Assembly: GCA_938028705.1 (NCBI GenBank)
Contig: CALIZI010000225.1
Location: 1-35,377 of the forward strand
Source: an uncultured Saprospiraceae bacterium
GTDB taxonomy: Bacteria > Bacteroidota > Bacteroidia > Chitinophagales > Saprospiraceae
Length of the DNA: 35,377 nt
Direction: 5' to 3'
The translations under genes were made by a program, and so were the position numbers. Shown here one piece after another: positions 17,318 through 25,635 of the stretch (positions are counted from its first letter, which is position 1; every line of letters starts with the position of its first letter). Under the pieces are notes generated by a model. It did not search any database. It had not been told where the DNA came from and was given only the letters and a program-made list of their open reading frames with translations.

Positions 17318-18790
17318 ATGTCTGACCACATTTTTAAATTGATTCATTCGCTGGATAGAAAAGAAAAATCACACTTTACGAAGTACGCCGGAATGAGCAA
17401 AAGCGATTCTAAATTGCTTCAACTCTATCAAGCTATCAATAAAATGGAAGTCTATGATGAAGGGAAATTACGCAAGAAGTTTAGGTTATCTTTTGATTCT
17501 TTGAAGTCGGATTTGCAAGGAAAATTAGTGGAGGCTTTGGCGGATTTTCATAAGGCGGATTCGGATGATTCGTCGGTGTATCATACTTTGGTTCTATTAC
17601 CTATTTTACTGGACAAAAAATTGAGACATCATTTTGAACAACATTTGAAAAAAGCTAAAAAACAGGCGGAAAAATCCGAAAATTGGTCGGCACTTTATGA
17701 GTTATTGAATTGGGAAAAGAAATATTTGAGGGCAGGTATTGACAATAAAGGGTTGGCAGAAAAATTGGAAGCCATTTATCAAAAACAAAATCATTGTATC
17801 ACTGCACAACAACAAGAAGCCTATTGGCAAAACATTTATTTTCAACTCAATATGATACTTCGACACGATCACAAGTTGGTTCAAAGTGATAATAAAAAAC
17901 GCTTTGAAACATTGGGCAATGTACCTCAAATTAAGGAAGATGAGTTACTGTCACTCAAATCCAAATTTTATTATCATCGCAGCCAGAATGTCTATTTGCG
18001 ACATACTAACCGACAAGAAGATGCACTCCAACATGCTCATAATGTGATACTTACATTGGAATCTAAACAAAATACTTCTCAGATATATGTGGATGCCTTA
18101 TGCAGTTTGTCCAATGCTTACGAAGCTCTAGAACGCTTTGATAGGCACGACGAAATCATGGATAAACTAAAAAAACTTCCCCAATATCAAGATACCGAAA
18201 ATATATTTGTCTTTGAGAAAGCTTGTTCCACCGGTCTCAGGTATTATCTCAACACCGGACAATTTAAACAGGCAAATAGACTCGCAGAAGATATGTACGA
18301 TAGGTGGGAGCAAGTGAAAAAAGAAGTTCCTCCTTTTTCTCAAATGTGGTATTGCTACAATTTCATCATTACCTATTGGATACTTGCCGATTACCCAAAA
18401 ACGCTATTTTGGATAGCTATTATTTTGGAGTATAAATTTACCACCGAAGGCAAAAATTATCTAATGGGCGCACGCCTATTAGAGTTGATGATTTATTATG
18501 ACTACCGTCCGGCAAAACTGGATAACAGATTGGACTCTATACGGCGTGTATTGAGAGAACATTGGGAACTTGGCGACTATGAAAAAACGATATTTACTTT
18601 TTTCCATCAACTCATTCGTGAGCCGGAGAATGAGCATTTGGCTGTTTTTCAGAATTTTTATGATGCTCTGAAACCTTATGCCGAAGAACGCCTGACGACT
18701 TCCAATGAATTATCGTATTGGTCCCAATCAAAAATAGAAGGCAAAACACTCAGAGCAATCATCGAACAAGCCGACGAAAAAAGGTCGTGA
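17318..18790 (+). CDS. helical-repeat (TPR-like) cytoplasmic protein, family unknown (490 aa)
   Basis: There is no signal peptide. The chain is almost wholly alpha-helical and highly charged, with spaced aromatic and Leu residues as in TPR-like scaffolds (for example HAHNVILTLESKQN and QANRLAEDMYDRWEQ). The N-terminus (HSLDRKEKSHFTKYA) is distantly like that of the 492-residue protein at 28.2 kb (NAFSKKEIADLVYFV). Both have the same length, orientation and neighbours, so I treat them as one lineage-specific family of unknown function. The coding sequence ends inside a terminator hairpin: the TGA stop and the Arg-Ser codons before it are the left half of the stem. Confidence 0.75.
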   Translation: MSDHIFKLIHSLDRKEKSHFTKYAGMSKSDSKLLQLYQAINKMEVYDEGKLRKKFRLSFDSLKSDLQGKLVEALADFHKADSDDSSVYHTLVLLPILLDKKLRHHFEQHLKKAKKQAEKSENWSALYELLNWEKKYLRAGIDNKGLAEKLEAIYQKQNHCITAQQQEAYWQNIYFQLNMILRHDHKLVQSDNKKRFETLGNVPQIKEDELLSLKSKFYYHRSQNVYLRHTNRQEDALQHAHNVILTLESKQNTSQIYVDALCSLSNAYEALERFDRHDEIMDKLKKLPQYQDTENIFVFEKACSTGLRYYLNTGQFKQANRLAEDMYDRWEQVKKEVPPFSQMWYCYNFIITYWILADYPKTLFWIAIILEYKFTTEGKNYLMGARLLELMIYYDYRPAKLDNRLDSIRRVLREHWELGDYEKTIFTFFHQLIREPENEHLAVFQNFYDALKPYAEERLTTSNELSYWSQSKIEGKTLRAIIEQADEKRS

Positions 18791-19390
18791 AAAACTCACG
18801 ACCTCTTTAATGGATTGATATTCACGATATATCTAATCCGTTTTCATAAACTTCTGTGCTTCAGATAGCCATGTAGTACCCGTAAATTTGAGCGAGTACA
18901 TCCCTGCGGGTAAGTCGGCGACTTCGTAGTAAACATTATTCACGCCCTCGGTCAGGCTCACGTCCATTCTGTCCACCACTCTGCCCAAAGCATCTACCAC
19001 TTCCACCGCTATATTGACCGTTTCATTGGAATGAAACCTAATCGTCAGCAATCCCGATGTCGTTACAGGATTAGGGAATACCTCAACTGCGCCATCTTCA
19101 TAACAGTAAGAAATCACCGTCACCATATCAGAATACTCGTAGCCGCCGTCTCTGTCCACTGTTCTCAAACGATAGTAATTTACAGGGTATGGGCTTGGGT
19201 CTATATGTCTATAATTAATCGGAGAAGCGGAGTTGCCCACAGCATTGACTTCAGCGATAGTTTTGAACTCTATACCGTTTTTACTTTTCTGTATTTCAAA
19301 GCGTTCTACATCTTGCTCGGTGGCGGTACGCCATTCCAGTTTGATTTCACAGTTGACTTCATCGCCCGTGAATGCCATCAAACCTGCCGA
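18781..19390. repeat. 610-bp duplicated module (terminator plus T9SS tail), copy 1
   Basis: This block matches 29644-30253 at a constant offset of 10863 bp with no visible insertion or deletion. It contains the bidirectional terminator, the 3' spacer and the coding region of the last ~180 residues of two different T9SS proteins. By eye the encoded tails are identical at 158 of 179 positions. Upstream of the tails the two proteins are unrelated (beta-helix against discoidin). Confidence 0.9.
18783..18803. terminator. bidirectional terminator overlapping a stop codon
   Basis: The stem GGTCGTGA/TCACGACC has an AAAAC loop. A run of six A lies on its left, which is T on the minus strand. The TGA at 18788-18790 inside the stem is the stop of the 490-aa gene. 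The same hairpin occurs at 29646-29666, where it lies 12 bp beyond the stop instead. Confidence 0.85.
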
Positions 19391-20743
19391 CAATAGAATT
19401 TGGGTAAGGGTTTTCTTCTCTATTGCTAAATGCCATCCGTTATTTATTCCTTCTCCGGTATAAGCACCTCTATATAACCAATTTCTGTAATCAGCATTAA
19501 AATCTTTTGAGTAATCTATGTAAGGCGTAAATAATGAATTAGGAATTAAGCTTGCACTTAAAGGACTGCCTATTATAGGATATAAGTCGATAGTATTAAT
19601 GTTGTTTGTCGCATTGTTTACGTAGTTATTTGTATTCGAAATACTATCTTCAATATTATCTGATTGATCTATTGTGTTTGTATTATCTATAATATAGATA
19701 GGCGATTGATAATCAGAGAAAACAGCATTTCCATAAACGTACTTTTGGTATGCCGGGTCAGTATTCTGTAATTTAATTCCCCAACTCGAATCACTGATAA
19801 TGGTGTTGTGAAACATCTTGATGTCTCTGGGTTGAACCCCGTTGTGAGGTTGAAATGCCAGACCCCAACCGCCTGAATAATTCACACAAACATTATCATA
19901 GAACATAATGTTACCTGTACCCTGAAATAATGATTCCGAAGGGTTTTGCCATAGAAAATTACCATAAATTTCATAATAATCATTAGACCCATCGCCTGAT
20001 GTCGGAAAGCCGCCAACCAGTAAATTAGGTCTGGAATCATATCCGGAACTTGGGTTACTTTCCTTTGAAAGTACATTATGACGGATGATTGTTTTTCCAT
20101 TTAAAGTCATACCACTAATATTTCTAAAACCTTCATATTCGTGTTTTATTTGAATGTTATAACTAATCGTGTTTTTCACCAGATTATATTCGACAATCCC
20201 ATTTACAAATGGTTTTTTACCATCTGAATCTCCAAGATACATACCTGTGCCGGCAGCATCTATAGTGCATTCGCGAATAATCCAATCCCAAGCGGGGCAT
20301 TTTGTACTTATGCCAACAGTTGCTCGAGTGCCACCATGTCCCACAATCAATAAATTATTCAATTCAATGTGATGCGCCCAATTACCCGGATTTCCTTCAG
20401 CCTTTACGCCATCAATATTCGCTATGTTTTGCCCATCAATTTTAAAGTTGCTTATGGTAACATAAGCTGATGTTTTTATGCTAACCGTATTACAACAGGC
20501 ATTGCCTGTGAAAACAGTGGTATTTCCACTTCCCATAATCACAATAGGTTGCGTGGATGTACCCATGATATTGAAAACCTTTAACCCACGAGTGTAATTT
20601 CCCGGAGCCAATCGAAGCGTGTCACCCGGAGTTAATGTTGAAATTAACGAGTCGTAATTGTCAGGATTGGCATTGATTTGTTGAGCTTTTGAATATGGTA
20701 TAAATAATATTGCCAGAATGAATATTAATAAAATATGTTTCAT
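18833..20743 (-). CDS. right-handed beta-helix protein with T9SS tail
   Basis: From ATG 20743 the product is 636 residues with a clean signal peptide (MKHILLIFILAILFIPYSKA). The longer frame reads back through a palindromic repeat and is rejected. Residues about 22-430 open like pectate-lyase/chondroitinase-B-type beta-helices (DSLISTLTPGDTLRLAPGNY) and continue as irregular parallel beta-helix coils rich in Asn (ISNFKIDGQNI, HNTIISDSSWGIKLQN). Catalytic residues cannot be assigned, so polysaccharide lyase activity is only one option; binding is another. The C-terminal ~180 residues are a fibronectin-like strand set plus T9SS tail (VEVFPNPVTTSGLLTIRF) shared with the gene at 29696. Confidence 0.87.
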   Translation of the reverse strand: MKHILLIFILAILFIPYSKAQQINANPDNYDSLISTLTPGDTLRLAPGNYTRGLKVFNIMGTSTQPIVIMGSGNTTVFTGNACCNTVSIKTSAYVTISNFKIDGQNIANIDGVKAEGNPGNWAHHIELNNLLIVGHGGTRATVGISTKCPAWDWIIRECTIDAAGTGMYLGDSDGKKPFVNGIVEYNLVKNTISYNIQIKHEYEGFRNISGMTLNGKTIIRHNVLSKESNPSSGYDSRPNLLVGGFPTSGDGSNDYYEIYGNFLWQNPSESLFQGTGNIMFYDNVCVNYSGGWGLAFQPHNGVQPRDIKMFHNTIISDSSWGIKLQNTDPAYQKYVYGNAVFSDYQSPIYIIDNTNTIDQSDNIEDSISNTNNYVNNATNNINTIDLYPIIGSPLSASLIPNSLFTPYIDYSKDFNADYRNWLYRGAYTGEGINNGWHLAIEKKTLTQILLSAGLMAFTGDEVNCEIKLEWRTATEQDVERFEIQKSKNGIEFKTIAEVNAVGNSASPINYRHIDPSPYPVNYYRLRTVDRDGGYEYSDMVTVISYCYEDGAVEVFPNPVTTSGLLTIRFHSNETVNIAVEVVDALGRVVDRMDVSLTEGVNNVYYEVADLPAGMYSLKFTGTTWLSEAQKFMKTD

Positions 20744-21060
20744 TACTTGATATTTAATGTTAAAGATTAAGAGAGTCAGGGACTCGCCTTGCATTTTGAA
20801 AATGCAAGGCGAGTTTGAGCATCTATCTCAATTTGGTATTATCCCGTATTGGATCTTGTATGGTCAAGTATTCGTAGTCTCTGTCCGTTGAATTTGGTTT
20901 GTTTATGAAAAAGGTCGTGAGGGATTAGTACACCGTAAAAAAAGTTTTTTAACTTTTTTTGAAATGAAAAATGTAATTAGTCACGAAGCTTTTGGTGTTT
21001 TGTGTTTTTGAGATTTGGTTAATGAATGAAAAAATAACTCAATGTGTTTGCTTTTAATAA
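20744..21060. other. 317-bp gap with palindrome and A/T hairpin
   Basis: No gene is visible. It holds the 33-bp palindrome at 20782-20814 and a 10-bp stem AAAAAAAGTT/AACTTTTTTT with a TTTT loop at 20937-20960. A fragment AAAAAGGTCGTGA near 20909-20921 repeats the left half of the terminator found at 18.8 and 29.6 kb. Confidence 0.6.
20782..20814. repeat. dispersed 33-bp palindrome, copy 2
   Basis: ACTCGCCTTGCATTTT, a central G, then the exact complement. The left flank (ATTAAGAGAGTCAGGG) resembles that of the copy at 24041, and the right flank GTTTGAGCAT is shared with the copy at 3425. It begins about 40 bp upstream of the beta-helix gene start. Confidence 0.9.
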
Positions 21061-22668
21061 TCATTGTTTTGGAGAAAAACCATTAGAATCTATAAATCCA
21101 CGTCCTTGACCTATTTCAATTAAAGTACCACTTGGATCTCCATGATCATCCAACATCAGCAATGCACAATGAAAGTTGATTATTCCGTCTTGTGAAATCT
21201 CACCGGAATATACTCTTGCAAGTGTACTATAGCCAGTAACGTCACTGTATTCATTTATTTCTGAGAATACACTAAATTTATTTCCCTCTCCAAGGATGTA
21301 GCTACCGTCTCCATTACCAAAACCACTTCCTTGTTCTTCACTAACCCGTACAGTTAAATCTTGTTGATTTTGGTTAGAAAAGGTAATTGTGGCATCATCA
21401 AAGATATATCCTATATCAGGATCGTCAGGAATATTAGTTGAGAACAGGGCGTTTGGGCTTACTAAAAATGTTCCTTCTATGTTGGGTGGATTAAGTCCTT
21501 CATGTATAGGGATGTCTAGTTGATCAGTAATAACATTCAAAATAGTATCAGTAATAAACAGACCAATACTATCTATCAAACCGTTTTCAGGACATTTATA
21601 AAAAGAGAGTTTTAGAAATTCTGCCTCAATTGAAGGATTTGCTGTAAATCCTAAAATCGCGACATTGACCTCTCCACCAAGTGAGATTCCATAATGAAGT
21701 TCACAGTCAAATCCCTCTGATGTATCGAAGGAAGCCTCGCCTATTACAGATTGTTTTATGTAAAATAAGGTTTCTACCTCGTCTCTATCATAAAATTCCA
21801 GCTCAAGTGCGGGCTTTAAATAGACCTCAAATCCAGCCTCTAAACTACCTGAGAGTCCATTGACAGTTGCAGTTGGTTTTATAACATCCTTATGTGGAGA
21901 CCAACCTCCTGTATTTTTTAAAGTATAATAGTCAACTGAACCGCCTTTGAGTTTGTAATTTACGTTCAAAAAAGGTCCCTCAAATTCAAAGCCTCCCAAT
22001 AACTCTAAATCAGGAGTGATGACTAATGGAAAGACACCACCGATTAATATAGTGATTGGTTTCAGATCCTTCTCAAGTAGCTCTTTTTCGACAGCATAGT
22101 TGCCGGCAGAAGAAACCTCAATTTCAGCTGCTAACTCATAATCTACGCCTAAACCTATTTTTGCATACTCAACATTAGAATCTTTAATGTCGAAATCGAA
22201 TAAAATATCTAGTGCAATTTCTGCAACACCCGTTACCGGAACATTATCACCTAAGTCAAGTTCTACTTCAATTTCATAATCTCGAAAGTCATCAGGAGAG
22301 ATGGCTCTTTCTATTTTTATATTACATTCTTCGATGGCATCAGTTAGGTTTGCATGACTGGTACCTAAGATAATTTCAGTATCAGTTTCATTGACTGATG
22401 TTACTCTACGTAAAAATCCGGTTGGGGCAAAGTCAGATACTCCGGTGACGATTATATCACCAACTTGAAAAGCATCCAAAGTTGTATTTCCTTTGGTAAA
22501 GACTACTTCGTTGGTTGAAACAGATGTGATATCATCACGCTGTTCATCTTCCAAAATTACTGTGTTTTCTGTGAGAATTAACTTGTCAGATGTTGTTGTT
22601 TCATCATCTTTTTTGCATGAGAATACAAGCAAGACAATAAGCAATAGAAATAGGGAGTTATTTTTCAT
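21061..22668 (-). CDS. large lipoprotein of unknown function (535 aa)
   Basis: The signal peptide ends in a lipobox (LLVFSCKKDD, Cys about 18) followed by acidic residues. The mature chain is rich in beta-strands and acidic residues. An N-terminal part (about 30-115, with DAFQVGDIIVTGVSDFAPTG) looks like a small beta-barrel. The middle (about 130-370) alternates strands, for example IEVELDLGDNVPVTGVAEIA. A final domain runs from about 405 to 535. I recognise no family and see no enzyme motif. The coding sequence starts about 390 bp from the stop of the von Willebrand A lipoprotein; the two are on the same strand and may be functionally linked. Confidence 0.75.
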   Translation of the reverse strand: MKNNSLFLLLIVLLVFSCKKDDETTTSDKLILTENTVILEDEQRDDITSVSTNEVVFTKGNTTLDAFQVGDIIVTGVSDFAPTGFLRRVTSVNETDTEIILGTSHANLTDAIEECNIKIERAISPDDFRDYEIEVELDLGDNVPVTGVAEIALDILFDFDIKDSNVEYAKIGLGVDYELAAEIEVSSAGNYAVEKELLEKDLKPITILIGGVFPLVITPDLELLGGFEFEGPFLNVNYKLKGGSVDYYTLKNTGGWSPHKDVIKPTATVNGLSGSLEAGFEVYLKPALELEFYDRDEVETLFYIKQSVIGEASFDTSEGFDCELHYGISLGGEVNVAILGFTANPSIEAEFLKLSFYKCPENGLIDSIGLFITDTILNVITDQLDIPIHEGLNPPNIEGTFLVSPNALFSTNIPDDPDIGYIFDDATITFSNQNQQDLTVRVSEEQGSGFGNGDGSYILGEGNKFSVFSEINEYSDVTGYSTLARVYSGEISQDGIINFHCALLMLDDHGDPSGTLIEIGQGRGFIDSNGFSPKQ

Positions 22669-22823
22669 AATGATTTAAATTAAATAGTTTGTGATTAAAA
22701 GATATGACCGTCTCAATTGAGCTTAAAACTTGCTTGTATTGAGCATTTGAGAGATTATAGTGTATTAATTTTTATTTTATTAGTTCGAAATAAATGCCTA
22801 ATTTACTACATGAGCCAATACGC

Positions 22824-23570
22824 TTACCTATCAATAAATTCACCGTTATTTTTATCGGCTAATTCTGCCATAAATTCTTTATCGCAATCGTCACCAAGAC
22901 CGATAGTATGTATTTTTATGCGTTTGGCACTATTCCATTGGTCTGTTTGATTGATAATTTGGTCTGTCTTTTTCGTTTTTCCGGCTGTGGGCGAACCGTC
23001 AGATAATAAAAAAATGGTTTCAACTCCCAGAGCAGCACTTTCGTCGTGCGCCCCTGCGCCTGCCAAATCAAATGCTTTTTCTAAGGCATCCGAGATATTT
23101 GTAGCACCACCGGATTCTAAGTTGGTGATATAAGCAGCCGCCAGATTTTTATTGGTGCTATTGGCTTTTACGGGTGTCTTGCGCCATATTTTTACCTTAT
23201 CTTCAAATATAATGATCGTGAAATAACTATCTTCGCTCAAACCTCTTATGGACGGGATTAACTCTTTTTTGATTTTTCCCAATTTTGTCAACTGGTCTTT
23301 AGTTTGCTGTTTCAGAATGTTGCCTATCGGACCACCGACAAAATTTCCAACCACATCGGCAGTTCTGTCGGTTACTGCCGCTACAAGATTTCCTTGCAAA
23401 TCGGTTTCGGCTTTGTTTTCCATGCTACCGGAAATGTCTATTACATAGACAATTTTCTTAGTGGATGTTGTTTCTACACCATAATAATCTATTGATTTTT
23501 TGGTTAGATGGCAACCGGATAATAGGATAACAAAGCATCCCAACAACAGTAATAATGTTGTACTTCTCAT
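22824..23570 (-). CDS. von Willebrand factor A domain lipoprotein
   Basis: The best start is ATG 23570, giving 248 residues with a leader and lipobox (ILLSGCHL); the longer frame adds only repeat-derived sequence. The vWA fold is complete. The metal-ion-dependent adhesion site is DISGS early, TNISDALEKAF in the middle (Thr) and LLSDGSPT (Asp), so metal and ligand binding look intact. The gene ends with a typical IHTIGLGDDCDKEFMAELAD strand-helix. Such lipoproteins bind proteins or matrix at the cell surface or in the periplasm; the partner is unknown. Confidence 0.87.
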   Translation of the reverse strand: MRSTTLLLLLGCFVILLSGCHLTKKSIDYYGVETTSTKKIVYVIDISGSMENKAETDLQGNLVAAVTDRTADVVGNFVGGPIGNILKQQTKDQLTKLGKIKKELIPSIRGLSEDSYFTIIIFEDKVKIWRKTPVKANSTNKNLAAAYITNLESGGATNISDALEKAFDLAGAGAHDESAALGVETIFLLSDGSPTAGKTKKTDQIINQTDQWNSAKRIKIHTIGLGDDCDKEFMAELADKNNGEFIDR

Positions 23571-24040
23571 TGTCTTATTGATTTTATTTATGTTTAAAAA
23601 ATGAATTTTATTGGCATGTTTAAATTTTGTGTAAAAGTAGTGAACACTTTTTTGACCTGTGCAGACCATCCAAATTCGGTATCACGCAGAGAACGCAGAG
23701 TTCGCAGAGAGTTAAAAAATCTCTGCGTGAAAAAGTGTTAACCACATTTCTAAACATGCTAAAATATTTAATAAAAAATTATTTGTTTTGCGGCACTACT
23801 AAGCTGTTTACCGCGAGAGCTTCTACCGACGACACTCGCTGAATGTAGTGGGTAGAGGGTGTGTTGGTCAAGTCATAGCGATTCAATTTTAAAGGTGAAA
23901 AAATCAGTTTAATTATCATTGTTTTTGTCGCCTTTGTGGTTTGATTTTTTGTGATACAGGGCATACCATTCCCATGCAAGGCTTTGTCAGCACTTGTTCT
24001 GAATGTTTGTGTGTCTTATTAGAAATTAAGAAAGTCGTGG
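23571..24040. other. 500-bp gap with nested inverted repeats
   Basis: No convincing gene. The left part is a large nested inverted repeat (23611-23759, listed separately). The rest to 24040 is moderately AT-rich, with no hairpin or promoter I can support, up to the palindrome at 24041. Confidence 0.5.
23611..23759. repeat. nested inverted repeat with CGCAGAG nonamers
   Basis: The outer arms are GCATGTTTA (23614-23622) and TAAACATGC (23751-23759). The middle arms are AACACTTTTT (23643-23652) and AAAAAGTGTT (23730-23739). The inner stem is TCACGCAGAGA (23682-23692) with TCTCTGCGTGA (23720-23730). The inner left side contains three period-9 units CGCAGAGAA, CGCAGAGTT, CGCAGAGAG. TTGGCATGTTTA at its left edge also occurs at 3650-3661. 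Confidence 0.8.
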
Positions 24041-24071
24041 ACTCGCCTTGCATTCAAAATGCAAGGCGAGT
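24041..24071. repeat. dispersed palindrome, copy 3
   Basis: ACTCGCCTTGCATT, a CAA centre, then the exact complement; the centre is two bases shorter than in the other copies. It lies 10 bp beyond the stop codon of the 424-residue LRR gene, as copy 4 does for the other LRR gene. Confidence 0.9.
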
Positions 24072-24081
24072 TTAGATTGAC

Positions 24082-25356
24082 TTAAATCAGTAGTTTGAGT
24101 GTCTTATATGCTATCGTACCATCGTTTGATATAAAATGAATATGTATCAAATAAATACCTTTTGGTAAGTCGGCTTTATCTATTTCAATTTGATATTCTC
24201 CTGCGCCGGAGCTTGCTTTGTGGATAGTGCGTAGCTCTTGTCCGTGTATGTTGTACAGGTTGATGTCAATGTCACCTTGTTGCTTTAATGTATAAATCAA
24301 ATAATGGGCTTCTCCGGCTGAATAAGTGTATGTGCCGGAGTCGTCAACCGGATTTGCCTCATTATTTGAAGTTACACACACGCCCATACTATCCATGCAA
24401 AATTCTTCCCATGGAACATCGAAGTTGTTGCCATCGGAGATTTTATCATTCATACTACTAGTCTCGTTAAGCTGTGTACATAATGACATAAGGGCAGCAT
24501 CATAACAACCGCTGAGGTCATTATTGTACAGATACAACTCAATTAAATTAGTTAAATTTCCAATTTCGGGCGGAAAGGAACCTGTGAGTTGATTGTTATT
24601 CAACCTTAAAAGTTCCAAATTACTTAGATTTCCAAGTTCCGGCGGAATACTGCCGCTAAGTTGATTGTCGCTTAAAATGCAATAGGTCAAATTACTTAAA
24701 TTTCCAATTTCCGGCGGAATATTGCCTGTGAGTTGGTTCTCGCGTAAATACAATTTGACCAGATTACTTAAATTGCCAATCTCTGGTGGGATATTGCCGC
24801 TAAGTTCATTATAAGACAATCGTAGTTCTATCAAATTATTTAAATACCCAATTTCGGGCGGAATGTTGCCACTAAGATTATTGCTCCACAAATACAAGAT
24901 GACCAGATTAGTTAAATCCCCAATTTCCGGTGGAATACTGCCGCTAAGTTGATTATCGTTTAAAGTCAAATTGGTCAAATTGCTTAGATTTCCAATTTCC
25001 GGTGGAATGTTGCCGTTAAGTTGATTGTCGCGTAAAATCAAATAGGTCAAATTGCTTAGATTTCCAATTTCCGGTGGAATACTACCGCTAAGTTGATTGT
25101 CGCGCAAATTGAGTTGTGTTACACAGCCATCACCCTTGGTTGTCACACCGTACCATGTGCCTACATCTGTACCTGCGGGCATGCTGGGATTTGCCGTGAA
25201 GAAAGCCGCATCGTACCAATTTGCATTATCCGTCCAGTTATCGCCGTCGGTATTGAGATAGAGGGCGCGTAGGGCGGTGTAGTCTTGCTCTTGACATTGA
25301 GCATAAAGCTGAATCATCATCAGGCAAAACAGTAGAGTTTGCATTAGTTTTTTCAT
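24082..25356 (-). CDS. plant-type LRR protein with T9SS tail (424 aa)
   Basis: From ATG 25356 the signal peptide is MKKLMQTLLFCLMMIQLYAQ. A short cap (CQEQDYTALRALYLNTDGDN) resembles the N-terminal cap of plant-type LRR proteins. Nine 24-residue repeats follow (about residues 80-296), consensus LxxLxLxxNxLSGxIPPEIGNLSN, with very little variation. A Cys/Asn-rich linker (about 300-345) leads to an 80-residue T9SS-type tail (YNIHGQELRTI, DLPKGIYLIHIHF, KTLKLLI). It is expected to be a surface or secreted binding protein. It is a close paralogue of the next gene, at both ends. Confidence 0.9.
   Translation of the reverse strand: MKKLMQTLLFCLMMIQLYAQCQEQDYTALRALYLNTDGDNWTDNANWYDAAFFTANPSMPAGTDVGTWYGVTTKGDGCVTQLNLRDNQLSGSIPPEIGNLSNLTYLILRDNQLNGNIPPEIGNLSNLTNLTLNDNQLSGSIPPEIGDLTNLVILYLWSNNLSGNIPPEIGYLNNLIELRLSYNELSGNIPPEIGNLSNLVKLYLRENQLTGNIPPEIGNLSNLTYCILSDNQLSGSIPPELGNLSNLELLRLNNNQLTGSFPPEIGNLTNLIELYLYNNDLSGCYDAALMSLCTQLNETSSMNDKISDGNNFDVPWEEFCMDSMGVCVTSNNEANPVDDSGTYTYSAGEAHYLIYTLKQQGDIDINLYNIHGQELRTIHKASSGAGEYQIEIDKADLPKGIYLIHIHFISNDGTIAYKTLKLLI
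24470..25116. repeat. nine tandem 72-bp LRR units at DNA level
   Basis: The LRR-coding part is a tandem DNA repeat of period 72 with high similarity between units; the words encoding GNLSN and IPPEIG recur nearly unchanged. Such a tract can gain or lose units by recombination. Confidence 0.85.
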
Positions 25357-25592
25357 AATTCGTTGATTTAAAATTTTTAATGATTTATATCTCAACTTTT
25401 GTATTGTAATTATTTAAATATTATTAATATTTTTATTTTAAAATAATTATAAATTATAATACTTTTTATTAATAAATAATTTAATTTCATTAAAATATCA
25501 ATGCAAAAATCGAGTTATATATTTCAATATATCAGAGATTACTCTACATGAGAAACATTATTTTTTGCAATATGATCTAAAATTTGGAACAT

Positions 25593-25625
25593 ACTCGCCT
25601 TGCATTTTGAAAATGCAAGGCGAGT
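25593..25625. repeat. dispersed 33-bp palindrome, copy 4
   Basis: Same palindrome as at 20782. It lies 10 bp beyond the stop codon of the 775-residue LRR gene, and the right flank GTTTAGATTGACTTAAATCAG is the same as at copy 3. The rest of the gap 25357-25635 is AT-rich. Confidence 0.9.
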
Positions 25626-25635
25626 TTAGATTGAC

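Noticed and set aside
20744-20794. Upstream start of the beta-helix frame
   Set aside because: It reads back into the dispersed palindrome; the signal peptide starts at 20743.
23627-23842. Short plus-strand frame between the vWA and LRR genes
   Set aside because: Its peptide (ITQRTQSSQR) comes from the CGCAGAG repeats, with no other coding sign.
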